Source: Cylicocyclus nassatus
Taxonomy: Eukaryota > Nematoda > Chromadorea > Rhabditida > Strongylidae
Direction of reading: 5' to 3'
DNA length: 64,000 nucleotides
Assembly: GCA_958299035.1 (NCBI GenBank)
Contig: CATQJL010000112.1
Span: 66,929,117 to 66,993,116, forward strand
Shown: piece after piece, positions 34,771-45,848 of the stretch
Position numbering within the stretch: position 1 is the first letter of the stretch
How the letters are laid out: each line of letters opens with the position of its first letter
The notes under the pieces: generated by a model
What the model was told of the DNA's origin: nothing
Seen by the model: the letters and a program-made list of their open reading frames with translations, nothing else
Database searches by the model: none
Translations under genes and position numbers: made by a program

Positions 34771-35704
34771 CAAGCGCACAGTATGCTCGATTCCGACGAC
34801 AAGCTTATCCGCCCAATCCAGCACCTTTCCAACCACGTGTCGAAGACTACAACCTACCTCCATTTTACCAGGTTGTTGCTTAGCTTCTACTGATCTTCCC
34901 CCGCCTTTGTTGCCCCTTTTACGAGAATTTTTTTAGCCGCATCCGGGCAGGGACGCCTCTTCGTTGACGCCAATATTCCCATTCACCAGTGAATTTAACA
35001 ATGGTCTGGATGTGAATCCTGGCACGAGGGTTACGGTAGATGGAAATGTCAATGTACCCATACTTGGATGGGGAATTTGGGATTATAAAGGTGAGTTTTC
35101 AGCTCTAAACTCTTTATTCTTGAAACTGAATCAATTTTTTGGTTAAGGCGGAATAAAAGTTGGACGGGCAAATACCAGAGTCGGCTTTGGCTCTTTACAA
35201 AGGCCTACAAATGTTCTTGGTATTAGCCCTGATACTTTAGCTACCTTGGCTAAGGATGGAAATTTCAATCAAGCACGAGGTGAGCTCATTCCCAAGGTTT
35301 TTTCTTCCCAATACCCAACCTTTTTTTAGAAAACGTTCCATCAATACCGGTTTCGGTCCTACCAGGAAACTTTGTGCCTTTACGTTGTAAACCCCCATTC
35401 TGTAATCCATTCGTACACAACACCGCTTTCGGTGTTGATGTAGAGCCAGGAGATGACTACCTCTTCGATGGCGGAGTCGATTTCCCAATCCCACTTGGAC
35501 CTTCCGGTGTGGGTGTAAGATTCCCACTCAGTGGTAAGTCGATCTTCAGCTTAGTGGACTTTTACAAAATCCTTTACTCCTTTTTCTCTTCCAGGTGCTG
35601 TCAATGTTGGTACCGACCCACTGCTGATCACTTATGGTCATGGTATGGGCCCTGTCGAGCCGCCTGGATTCCGTTCGAAAAAGTCAAAATCTGGAGAAAA
35701 CTGA
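34771..35704 (+). CDS. CxPPxCNPFVH family secreted protein, paralogue 1
   Basis: Exons 34771-34871, 34937-35090, 35148-35279, 35330-35533 and 35595-35704 join in frame and give about 233 residues. It begins within SAQYARFRRQAYPPNPAPF and ends GFRSKKSKSGEN-stop. Shared family landmarks are FPFTSEFNNGLDVNPG, VPILGWGIWD, CKPPFCNPFVHN, FDGGVDFPIPLGPSGVGVRF and YGHGMGP. The first exon with the signal peptide is not resolved: the only nearby ATG (34,727) meets TAA after four codons. Unlike its two neighbours it lacks the intron after the NPG/NPANKV motif and the Lys-rich C-terminus. I do not recognise the family by name; secretion is inferred from paralogues. Confidence 0.75.
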
Positions 35705-35775
35705 TTTCGAGTCTCTTCAAGGATTCTTTCACTAATTTGATCTACAATGCTTTAACAAATCTTGTGCAATAATTA

Positions 35776-35781
35776 AATAAA
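35776..35781 (+). promoter_or_regulatory. poly(A) signal of paralogue 1
   Basis: AATAAA lies 72 bp after the stop codon at 35,704, suitable for 3' end formation. Confidence 0.6.
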
Positions 35782-36035
35782 AATCTACAACTTTCAGTTG
35801 ATTTCCTTATTTAGTTGACTCCTGTGCTGTAGAAATAAAATCCTATATAGTCAACCGAAAAAGCTTTTTCTAAAAGCTTTGTACTCCTCTTGCCGTTTTT
35901 CTTCCCCAAATCCATATAATCTTTCAAATCAAAGCATTTACAATTCTAAAGCGAAGAAAAGTCAGAAAATGATCACGGCTAACGAATTAAAATAAATAAT
36001 AATAATAAAGAATAAAGAGCTAAATAACTGTTAAA

Positions 36036-36427
36036 GGCAGCGTACACCCAAAATTTCACCTTCGATGTTTTTCTCATCCTGGGGCCTTTCCGTGCTCCTG
36101 ATTCCAGTTATGACATCAAAATTCTCCAACCCCCCCCCCCCCCCAAAAAAAAACCCTGATTGCCGGGGACCCTCTCTCCAGAGGGCGGACGAGTTTCGAA
36201 CTGCTCGGCCTGCAACAGCAGATGCAACTGCAACTTCGACTGCAACTGCAACTTACGCTGCCGTGGATTCGTCCGGAGGAGGCGGAGTGAAAGAAAATTC
36301 AGACGGGTTTTCTCCGCTCAGAAGCAACATTGGGAGACCGGACCAACGCAGTTGGTCTTCTTCTGTGCCCTGTATATACACGGTATAGAGAACTGGGTAA
36401 CTTAACTTTTGGGTGTACGCTGCCTTC
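36036..36427. mobile_element. MITE with AAGGCAGCGTACACCC ends
   Basis: AGGCAGCGTACACCCAAAA at the left and TTTTGGGTGTACGCTGCCT at the right are perfect inverted ends, about 390 bp apart. The interior has a poly-C/poly-A run (36,131-36,153) and a short GCAACTGCAACTTCGACTGC repeat. It lies between paralogues 1 and 2. Confidence 0.75.
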
Positions 36428-36727
36428 AAGATTTCCTGTTGATAAAAAGAGTGTAAGTGTTAGCAGTCTTACAAATTACGAAAATAGTAAATTTTTACAC
36501 TGTCAAACCCTTAAACTTTCGAAATAACCAAACAGTGTTAATACAGAGTCCACTGGCACTTGTAGGAAGACTTTCTTGAAGATAAAATGACTGACATCGG
36601 TAGTTCAATGATTTCATCGAGTTCAGCTAGATATCAGTTTCCTTCTCCATAGCCAGCGCTGATATAGATATGAAACAGACAAAGTCCAAACGTATCACGA
36701 GGTGAAAGTGACGGCGATCCGTCCACA

Positions 36728-38796
36728 ATGCACTTTCTTCCGCTGCTTTCGTTCTCTGTTGTATCCGGTATGTTCTTAGGCTTCATATTTTGTAGATAGT
36801 TCAAATTTATGCTTTGTGTTATGTATCATAGCTCTTAGCTAATGATATTGCTCTATCAAATTAGCCCAATTACACATTGTTCCATGAGTTTAAACTTTAG
36901 GTACCGCAATCGAAAAGGAAAGTTGTACAATAAAAATTGCGTCCTGTATGCTTTTGAGAGTTTACATTTTAAAAGTAGGTTACGTGAGTTAGAAAATGTG
37001 TGAATTTTTTATATGCATAACTGAAAACTTTGTGGAATTTTTTAGAAGTGGGGCCAATTGCTGCCCACGCCCGCTTTTCAAAAACTGTAGTTATGGGCCC
37101 GCAAAAATTTTGGAAGAATCCGAAAAAAATTTGTCGGAGTGCGTGGCTCTCCACGAAATTTCAATCGGAAATTTCGTACCCCCCCCCCTCCTAGACAGAA
37201 GTCCTGGGACAGCTGATCCAAATGAATAAAAGTCTTGCAAAAATTCTGAAAAAGTTTGAAAAAAATTCAAAGAGAATTTCCAATTTGCTGTCATATTCAT
37301 TCCCTGATGTATGATGCGTTGTAGTTCAACCTACATATTGCCGACGATAAGCTTTACTTAGAGAATTGCTAGGATGGTCTCATTTCGAGATTTATCACCT
37401 CATCAATGACTCGTTTTTAGTTTACTGCCAACAATATGGTGGCGATGAACCGTTGGTCGTGCCTGTGCAGGGACCACTAGCACAGTTTCCGGCGTTAGTG
37501 ACTGCCGACAATTTCCCTCTCTTTCCATTTACTGATCAGTTCAGTACCGGTATCGAAATCAATCCGGCTAATAAAGTGGTAGGTCACTATAATCAGATCA
37601 TTTCTCGCGTTACAAGAGAAATGATTTTTTTTAGTCCATTGCTGGAGATCTGAACATTCCCGTACCTGGCTGGGGAAATTTTGATGTTGATGGAAATGTA
37701 TATTTTGGAAATGTAAATGTGGACACTAAGGTTGGATATCAGATACGACCGACAAACAAACTAAATATCAAACCTGAAACGCTAGCATTGCTTGGGCAAA
37801 ATCCAGAATTTCGAGAGGCTCGCAGTAAGTTGATTTTCTCAAAATTTCTAGGTAAAATTCTCTTGAAAATTGCGATGTATACATTATTTTAGAGAAAGCC
37901 AAAGAAGTTGTCGTTGGTAGGATACCGTATGGTTACGAGCCGATTAAGTGTAAACCACCATATTGTAATCCATTTGTGCACCATACTGGAGTTGCTGTTG
38001 AAGTTGAACAAGGTTTCGAAATTTCTTCTGCGAAAAATAGCACCAAAAATAAATTTGAAGCTGAAAGAATACGCAAAAATATGAATCTGCTAGCTCCATC
38101 AGTCAGAAATTTCTCAAAAAGACCTACAAAGACAAAGCTTGAGGAAGATATTTGATGAAAACTAACTAAACTAAGAATGCAAGAAAAGAACAAGAATACG
38201 CGTCAAACAATAGTTTTGCTAAGAGAAATGGCACTATTTTTGGACATTTTCACAGATAATAAACTTTTCTGAATATGATGATTCAATTTTGGAAAATGAA
38301 TCAAAAGCACCATGATATTTGCAAACTCCTCTTGTTTGTTTATCGATTATATTTACGCGCTCTAATTTCAGTTAGAAAATTATGTCTCGTTTCAGGTGAT
38401 GACAGTTTCTTCATTGGTGGTATTGACTTCCCTCTACCAATCGGACCATATGGTTCCGGTGTACGATTCCCGCTTTCTGGTGCTGTAGAAGCGGTGAGTG
38501 CAAGTTCAATGTTATTTAAAAGTTTTCCAAACAAGATTTTTTGACTTATAGGGAACTTCGCCCTATGCCTATGCTCATGGCCATGCATTTAATCCTGTCT
38601 CACCATTCGATCTACAAGCACTAAATGATGACGATGTCACACAAGTTGTTCTTAGAATAAGAGGTCATGGTTCTAAATTAAAGTGATTTTGCACTTCTTT
38701 CAGGTCGGCAATCGAAGGCCTATTCGGCGAAGTCCTGCAAAGAAAATAAATAAAGAGGAGTTCTATAAGAAGTTTTATGACAAATTACCACAATAG
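36728..38796 (+). CDS. CxPPxCNPFVH family secreted protein, paralogue 2
   Basis: Seven exons, all phase-consistent: 36728-36767, 37421-37578, 37635-37824, 37893-38012, 38396-38493, 38552-38644, 38704-38796, for 263 residues. The N-terminus MHFLPLLSFSVVSG is a signal peptide on its own small exon. Landmarks are PLAQFPALVTADNFPLFPFT, VPGWGNFDVDG, LNIKPETLALLGQNPEFREA, CKPPYCNPFVHHTGVAVEVE, FFIGGIDFPLPIGPYGSGVR and SPYAYAHGHAFNPVSPFDL. The C-terminus is basic (KKINKEEFYKKFYDKLPQ). The 3' border of exon 6 (CAA before GTTGTT) is the one uncertain splice site. A likely secreted nematode protein of unknown role; the two-cysteine CxPPxC core suggests one disulphide. Confidence 0.85.
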
Positions 38797-38857
38797 AATT
38801 TGTGAAAGATTGTATTCAATACATAATAATAATTGTATACATAGTTTAGCTGTATTT

Positions 38858-38863
38858 AATAAA
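38858..38863 (+). promoter_or_regulatory. poly(A) signal of paralogue 2
   Basis: AATAAA lies 62 bp after the stop codon of paralogue 2. I see nothing coding from here to 39,750. Confidence 0.65.
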
Positions 38864-39758
38864 GTATTTACCGGTCACACTAACAAGTACCTCAGAAACT
38901 TGTTCCTTATTCGTTAGATTATTGTTGTCAGAAAAAAAGGACAAGATAACGGAAGGTAAAAAAGCTTTTAAAGTTTTTTGGTATATCCTCAACGGAAAGT
39001 GTTTTTATACCATTACAATAGGCTACCATAAGCCTGCGTAAAAAATTGATAGGTAATTGACCATGAGATGTAAAATCTAATCTCTCGCAACAGAGATAAA
39101 TTTCTAGCTCTTACAGAGAAAAGCAGATTAGGAAAACTTACAGCAATCTCCTGTAAATGTGAGTTAAAGAATATGTAACCTTGTAGATGATATCGGTAAG
39201 AAGTTTCCTCTTCCTTAAATCTCCGTCTTGTTGAATTAGTGCGTTATGGTTGATAATGGTTTTCCTTAAGCAAACAGCAACTTTTGAGCTCAAAGCATAC
39301 CCTCGATACATAGAGCCACGTACTCTGGTAACCTTTACTTTGAGGGCTATGAGGGGACACAACCTTCACCTGGAAAAAACAGAAGTCATCCGAGGCTTCG
39401 CCCCGGATGTTATTATCCTGACTATATCGGAACGAATGTTAATGAAGCAAATATAAAGAATAATACCTCTAGCAGCAAAACCGAGAATTTGCTTTTTCAT
39501 AGCCTTTTTACGTTAAAAAGAAGGTTTCTGTGGAATTTTCGCCAGAATTTAGGACAAAATCCCTCTATCAACCTCTCACTTGATAAAAGTCGTGTTTCAG
39601 AAGTTTAGGAAAGCTACTGGAGTTAAATAAAAACGAGAAACTGCGCTTAAATCTTACGCAGAGAGTCGCGCACGAAAACGCTGCTCTATTTCGTTAATGA
39701 ATGATTTTCAAAGCTTGGAACGTTGTCAGCGCTCCTTGTCGTGTCATGCCGATCAGAA

Positions 39759-40690
39759 TCTTATATATAAAGCTGAATGTCTGTTTGTCTGTATGTATGT
39801 ATGTGTGTACGTATGTTCCGAATAGAAAATTCCATTTCTGAACCGATCCGGACCAAACTTGGCACACATACACTACGGGCCCCGGCGGGTGTCATAGGCT
39901 ACTTTTCGTCATCGATCGATATCGATTTTATCGATTTTTATCGATTTTTTTGCTGAGTTCACCTACGGGGCTGGGAGTTGGCACAGGGGGGTAATCGAGC
40001 ATGGGGATTCCGAATACAATATTGGTTTTCAGGATTATCGATCACTTTTATCGATTTTATCGATTTTTTTGCAAAGTTTGAGCTACGGGGCTGGGAGTTG
40101 GCACAGGGGGGTAATCGAGCATGGGGATTCCGAATACAATATTGGTTTTCAGAATTATCGATTACTTTTATCGATTTTATCGATTTTTTGCAAAGTTTGA
40201 GCTGCGGGGCTGGGAGTTCGCACAGGGGGGTAATCGAGCATGGGGATTCCGAATACAATATTGGTTTTCGGGATTATCGATTACTTTTATCGATTTTATC
40301 GATTTTTTGCAAAGTTTGAGCTAGGGGGCTGGGAGTTCGCACAGGGGGGTAATCGAGCATGCTGATCATCCCCAAGGGGGGTGATCAGCATGCTCGATTA
40401 CCCCCCTGTGCAAAATCCCAGCCTCGCATGTCAAAATTTACAAAAAATCGATAAAATCAATAAAAGTAATCGATAATTCTGAAAACTAATATTGTATTCG
40501 GAATCCCCATGCTCACTTCCCCCCCTGTGCCGACTCCTAGCCCTGTAGGTGAACTCTGCAAAAAATCGATAAAAATCGGTAAAATCGACATCGATCGATA
40601 ACGAAAAGTGGACTGTGACACCCGCCGGGGCCCGAAGTGTATGTGTGCCAAGTTTGGTCCGGATACGGCGGAGCCGGGTAAGCCAGCTAG
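39759..40690 (+). mobile_element. non-autonomous Helitron
   Basis: Begins TCTTATATATAAAGCTGAATG directly after an A and ends CTAG directly before a T (40,687-40,690), that is, insertion between A and T with 5' TC and 3' CTRR, the Helitron hallmark. Ten bases before CTAG is the expected hairpin (CGGC-GGA-GCCG, about 40,666-40,676). No Rep/helicase frame. The interior is filled by tandem repeats and an inverted copy. It contains many TCGAT words. Confidence 0.85.
39960..40375 (+). repeat. tandem repeat, about 120-bp unit, 3.5 copies, inside Helitron
   Basis: Units start at about 39,960, 40,080, 40,199 and 40,317 with GGGGCTGGGAGTTSGCACAG and include TCGATTTTATCGATTTTTT. A GATCAGCATGCTCGATTAC palindrome at 40,350-40,400 turns the array around, and one inverted unit follows to 40,560. 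Confidence 0.9.
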
Positions 40691-41391
40691 TGATATATAA
40701 TGTTGCAGGGTTTCGTTGAGACCCCGCGGAGATCTACGACCAGAGCCAAATGCCCCGTCGGCTCTGGTCTGTCTCCGCTGCTCGTCTGCGTCTCCGCGCG
40801 CTGCGCGCTACCTCGCTACCCCAAACGCGGGGCGCGGAGCATTTGGCTCTGGTACCCTTTTCTTTGTTGTTTCGAACCCAATTTCAACAAGCTATATATC
40901 ATTTTGAAGCTCTTGATCTCTATTTTCACGCTGAGAACGTCCCAAAACCACATTTTTCAATTTGGTCGAGAAATCTGGCAAAAACCTTGTTTTCAAAAAT
41001 GCCTTGTTTTTCTCCCAGTTTTACTCTTTTCACGCGGTTTTTTCGTGGAATCTATAGATATTGCTTCTGTTTATAATGCAGACAACCACCCACCCCTTAC
41101 CTCTTCGATTATTGTGGAATTTTTTGCGAAAAACCGTAAAAAGTGCGTTTTTCTTTACCTTGTTCTTTTTCAGTGCTTTCGCATCGATTTTTTCCAGCTT
41201 GAACGATTGTTGCTCAGAACAATAAGCGCAACAATCCAGACAACGTCCCAGGAAACAGGAACGTCAATGCGGGGGAAAAATTTAAAGGACGCATCAAAAA
41301 TCAAAACCCCGTGTTGCGAATTGCTGGTCCTGGAGCAAAAACCTGCACTCTGAAAAGACGCCAAATGAAAAATTTCAAACCTTATTAAAGC

Positions 41392-41977
41392 TGATGTTCT
41401 GATATTTCTTATGCCGCACAGGTTGGTATGGTGGAACTTTATTGACCTAACGTTTCGAACAACTCGTCTTCGTCGGAGGTCTGAAAAGGATTGTAGTTCA
41501 TGTATCCGCTGTACTGTGCCGCCAAACATCTCGTCTGAGTCCGCTTCGCTTGACGTTTTCTCAAACGCAACGTACTGGGCACATCGAACGACGGCAAACA
41601 AACCTTCGGTCCACCAAGGAGTTAGTAGTCCGCACTAGATCAGTGTGACGAACATCACTGAGTTCTGCCCGGTGAGTCGTGCTACTTATAGTGTGCGGTA
41701 TCGAGCTCACACAATGATATCAATGGCAGTAGATCACTCGTTATCGTCAGACATTCATTTCTATTGTTCATAATTGGACTACGAAAGTATATCCACGCCG
41801 CTTCAAGGGTCTTTCGTGCTAGAATATCAGTCTCAATCGCTAGGATGACACATTTGACGCTAAAATCATTGCCGCCGTGCTCTTCAACCTTATGCTTACC
41901 TAACGGAGACAATAGGTTTCCTCGCCTCATGCTCGCCAAGTGCTCGCTTACTCTAGTACTCAAGGATCTACCCGTTT
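41392..41977 (-). mobile_element. PLE2 inverted arm (3' end copy)
   Basis: This 586-bp segment is the reverse complement of 42,849-43,434 with almost no mismatches (one seen: GACGAACATC against GACGGACATC). It encodes on the minus strand the same GIY-YIG C-terminal half (STRVSEHLASMRRGN, LGKHKVEEHGGND) and the same tail. It abuts the truncated 5' end of the plus-strand copy. Confidence 0.9.
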
Positions 41978-43144
41978 ATCAGAGAATGCCTCAAATGTAA
42001 CATATTCAAATGGTCTGGAAATTACTATTCACAAGTCAGAGGACTCGCGATAGGCCAAAGACTTGCTCCAGTCATCGCAATATGTTACATGAGCAAGATC
42101 GAAGAACCAGTACTTGCACGATTACCGATGATGTACTGCAGATACATTGATGATTGCTGTATCGTAACTTCAACACAATCCGAAATGGATGAGTGTTTTC
42201 GAATTCTAAACCAGCAATCACCGTACATCCGGCTTACACGTGAAACACCTCGCGATGGATGGCTTTCCTTTCTGAATACACAGGTGAATTTGTCTGACAA
42301 TACCGTCCGCATAAAGTGGTACAGAAAGGAAAGCTCGAGAAACATCATCTTACACGCTACGTCAGCCCACCCCTCAGCAGTCAAACATGCTATCATACGT
42401 AACATGTTCAAAACTGCTACCGAAATGTGCACAGGCGATGACGAGCGACGCGAGTCACGACAATTGGCAGCTGACATTGCACTCAGTAACGGCTATATGC
42501 TTGGAACAGGAGGTTCACGTAAAAAACAGTCTACTTGTCATAACTGTGATAGCCTTACTGAGCGCAACAAGAACAACAAGATTCCTTTGTGCATACCCTT
42601 TGTTTCCGATAGAATCAGCGAAGCCATAAGACAGTGCATCTTGCGAGCACAACTGCAAAATGAAGTCATGCTGATTGACATTCCTAGCGATAATATCAAA
42701 AGGCGGTTAGTCAGAAACAGAGCTTACGATGTTGAATGTGTATCAAAGGATTGCATAATCTGTCCTTATGGGAAAATAGGGGACTGCACTAAATCAGGAA
42801 CTGTCTACCAATTGGAATGCTTGAGTTGCAGAGCAGTGTACATTGGAGAAACGGGTAGATCCTTGAGTACTAGAGTAAGCGAGCACTTGGCGAGCATGAG
42901 GCGAGGAAACCTATTGTCTCCGTTAGGTAAGCATAAGGTTGAAGAGCACGGCGGCAATGATTTTAGCGTCAAATGTGTCATCCTAGCGATTGAGACTGAT
43001 ATTCTAGCACGAAAGACCCTTGAAGCGGCGTGGATATACTTTCGTAGTCCAATTATGAACAATAGAAATGAATGTCTGACGATAACGAGTGATCTACTGC
43101 CATTGATATCATTGTGTGAGCTCGATACCGCACACTATAAGTAG
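41978..43144 (+). CDS. Penelope-like RT plus GIY-YIG endonuclease, 5'-truncated (PLE2)
   Basis: An open frame from FIRECLKCNIFKWSG to LDTAHYK-stop, about 388 codons. The RT palm is visible as GLAIGQRLAPVIA and CRYIDDCCIV (catalytic YIDD), then GWLSFLNTQVNLSDN. After a linker come CVSKDCIICPYGKIGDC and the GIY-YIG nuclease: YQLECLSCRAVYIGETGRSL, RVSEHLASMRRG, LGKHKVEEHGG, ending in NNRNECLTIT. Such elements reverse transcribe their RNA at a nicked target; most lengths of intact copies are about twice this, so the RT fingers are missing. No frame break, so the copy is young but truncated. Confidence 0.85.
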   Translation: MRECLKCNIFKWSGNYYSQVRGLAIGQRLAPVIAICYMSKIEEPVLARLPMMYCRYIDDCCIVTSTQSEMDECFRILNQQSPYIRLTRETPRDGWLSFLNTQVNLSDNTVRIKWYRKESSRNIILHATSAHPSAVKHAIIRNMFKTATEMCTGDDERRESRQLAADIALSNGYMLGTGGSRKKQSTCHNCDSLTERNKNNKIPLCIPFVSDRISEAIRQCILRAQLQNEVMLIDIPSDNIKRRLVRNRAYDVECVSKDCIICPYGKIGDCTKSGTVYQLECLSCRAVYIGETGRSLSTRVSEHLASMRRGNLLSPLGKHKVEEHGGNDFSVKCVILAIETDILARKTLEAAWIYFRSPIMNNRNECLTITSDLLPLISLCELDTAHYK

Positions 43145-43434
43145 CACGACTCACCGGGCAGAACTCAGTGATGTCCGTCACACTGATCTAGTGCGGACTA
43201 CTAACTCCTTGGTGGACCGAAGGTTTGTTTGCCGTCGTTCGATGTGCCCAGTACGTTGCGTTTGAGAAAACGTCAAGCGAAGCGGACTCAGACGAGATGT
43301 TTGGCGGCACAGTACAGCGGATACATGAACTACAATCCTTTTCAGACCTCCGACGAAGACGAGTTGTTCGAAACGTTAGGTCAATAAAGTTCCACCATAC
43401 CAACCTGTGCGGCATAAGAAATATCAGAACATCA
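42849..43434 (+). repeat. PLE2 direct-orientation arm of the 586-bp inverted repeat
   Basis: Covers the 3' third of the PLE2 frame and its tail. The tail includes CGACGAAGACGAGTTGTTCG, AAACGTTAGG and CAATAAAG (43,351-43,390), the hammerhead-like block followed by a poly(A)-like signal. Confidence 0.9.
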
Positions 43435-43847
43435 ACTTACAGTCGAAGATGCCCAGGTTTCAAGACGAGAACACATGGAAATTCCTTATTAAAGCGTTTT
43501 TATCCGGTTTTCAGCGATTTCTTTTCCTTTTTATACCTGTTTTCTTCATATTCTCTTCTGTGATCTTCTTCAAACAACCTTCACTATTTATGACGTCAGA
43601 TGTTTGAACAACTTTCACTTTTGACGCTCTGTCTCTAGACTATCGAAGGTATGGCTCAAAGCTAAGGGTGCTGTATTTGAGTGTGAAGCCGAAGATTATG
43701 AGTAACTTATTTTTGACTCCCATCATGTTTCTTATATGGGTCAATGCGGAAATCAGCGAAATGCTCTAGCTTTTGTTTTTATCAAACGGATGCATACGAA
43801 ATGAGGACAATTTCGCGCAACTCTTACCTTATTGGTAGACACTACCT

Positions 43848-45334
43848 ATGCTTTTCTTCGCTTCGCTGCTAACTTCAATACCAGGTAGGCGATTTCAGTA
43901 TATCACTTTTATTGTGCTAAATCAGTTCTTTTAGGAGCTCTATGCCAAGAAACTACTGACCGTGAGCCTCTTGTTGTGCCTATACGAGGACCTTTTGCAC
44001 AGTTCCCGGCTCTGGTCACTGCCGACAAATTCCCACTTTTCCCATTTACTGAGCAATTCAACACTGGGATGGAGCTAAATCCAGCAAATAAAGTGGTACT
44101 TGCATCTATAATACTTTACATGCCGGCAGTGCTAAGGAGCCCTCGTTTCAGTCCCTTGCTGGTGATGTGAACATCCCAGTACCCGGATGGGGAAATTGGG
44201 ACATGGACGGAAATCTGTACGCTGGTCATATTAACATCGATATCAAGACGGGCTATCAGACAGCTCCAAAAAATCCTCTGAACATCAAACCGGAAACGTT
44301 AGCGCTATTGGCGCAAAATCCCGAGTTCAGGGAAGCGAGAAGTGAGTATTTTGCATGCATATATGGGAATACGGGATTATGTTACAGTATTCTAGGAAAG
44401 GCTAAAGAAGTGGACGTTGGAAGAATACCTTATGGTTACGAGCCAAGCAAATGCAAGCCGCCTTATTGTAATCCGTTCGTTCATCACACTGGAGTAGCTA
44501 CGGAGGTTGAACAGGGTAAGCAAAAATGTCTTTATGTATTTCGTAATGCATATCAAACTGAAGAGGTACTAAAAATGATTTTTAAACATTTTTAAAAACA
44601 TATAGCCTACTATATTTGAGGGCGGATTTAGTGCTGGCGCGGTTCCAACAAATCCAAAGCGGGGCCTTGAGCGCGTCATTTTTACGTCCCACGGTTATTT
44701 TTGACGCGCATATGTTGTCCTCACCGCAGACGACGCATTACATTTGCTTTTGAAAGTTCGATTGTACCTCTCCCGAGACCGTCGAAAAATATTCAAATGA
44801 AATTCACAGATAATTTTAAATTTATTCAAGCTCCTAAATCAATTCATTAAAAAGCTAATCATTATCAAAAACGTTAAGTATCTCAACTAATTGGTACCAC
44901 ATATTTCAATTGTATTGTGCACAAAAAGGTGGTTACTTGTGCAATTTCCAACCCTAGAATGATTTTATTCCCTTCCACTCGTCCCAACCCTTACTATTTT
45001 TACAGGTGACGACTTCTTCTTCGTTGGTGGCATTGACTTTCCCGTCCCGTCTGGAAATGCTGGTGGTGGCGTTCGTTTTCCGTTATCTGGAGCATTCGAA
45101 TATGTGAGTATCGAGCTTACTCTAATTTGGAGATTATCGTTTAGCTTCTTACAGGGTACTTCACCATATTCCTACGCTCATGGAAGCGCTTTCAATCCAG
45201 TGTCACCATTCGATTTGAAATCATTGGAAGATGATGAGTTGCCCGAATTCAACCCTAAAAAGGACTCGAAGAAGAAAACAAAAATCAATAAGAAGGAGTT
45301 TCATAAACGGTTTTATGACAAGCTTCCACATTAA
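43848..45334 (+). CDS. CxPPxCNPFVH family secreted protein, paralogue 3
   Basis: Six exons in consistent phase: 43848-43884, 43935-44095, 44152-44341, 44396-44515, 45006-45103, 45155-45334, for 261 residues. The signal peptide is MLFFASLLTSIPGALC. It matches paralogue 2 along its length: PFAQFPALVTADKFPLFPFT, VPGWGNWDMDGNLY, LNIKPETLALLAQNPEFREA, CKPPYCNPFVHHTGVATEVE, FFVGGIDFPVP and SPYSYAHGSAFNPVSPFDL, with a Lys-rich end (KKDSKKKTKINKKEFHKRF). Five of its intron positions are shared with paralogue 2. The neighbouring order and orientation (three plus-strand copies) point to tandem duplication. Function unknown. Confidence 0.88.
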
Positions 45335-45338
45335 TAAA
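45333..45338 (+). promoter_or_regulatory. poly(A) signal overlapping the stop of paralogue 3
   Basis: AATAAA begins within the TAA stop codon (TTAATAAAG), so the 3' untranslated region would be only 15-25 nt unless another signal is used. Confidence 0.5.
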
Positions 45339-45848
45339 GTTTCAAGAAAAGTGGCCCTTCATGCAAGAGCAGCGAATGACAGGGGCATCAATGTTTTCCA
45401 TAAAACTACACAATTAATGTAAGTCAAACCGTACTTTCTAAGAACAATTGCGACGATTATTAGGCTGCAACATCTTCTTTCCTGAAACCCGAAACTACAA
45501 AACTTTTCGAGCAAAGCAGAGGAGATATCCTGCATTTGGTTTATCCTATCAACTTTTATGAAAAGATCTTTCACAAGCAATACAATATTACTCGTTGACT
45601 ATACTCAGACAATCAAAGGCCTTCAGCCGGTCCATAGTTGCGATAGGAGGAGTGATGGATCTTACCCCCTTCACTTTGAGGCCAAACTTCCGATGACCCC
45701 TTCACCTGGGCTGAGATTGGTATCTCTGAGAATATGATAAAAATCGTTATTAAAAGGTTTTGCAGGCTAAGCACCTCGAGCAACAAGTACACTCATAAAT
45801 TTACAAAAGAAACGGTATTTATGTTTATTTATATTATTTATTTATCCT

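Noticed and set aside
39959..40324. Repetitive open frames on both strands at 40.0-40.3 kb
   Set aside because: They are translations of the 120-bp Helitron tandem unit and have no codon-like constraint.
39960..40560. CRISPR-like regular repeats
   Set aside because: The unit is 120 bp with no unique spacers, and the host is eukaryotic. They are Helitron minisatellites.
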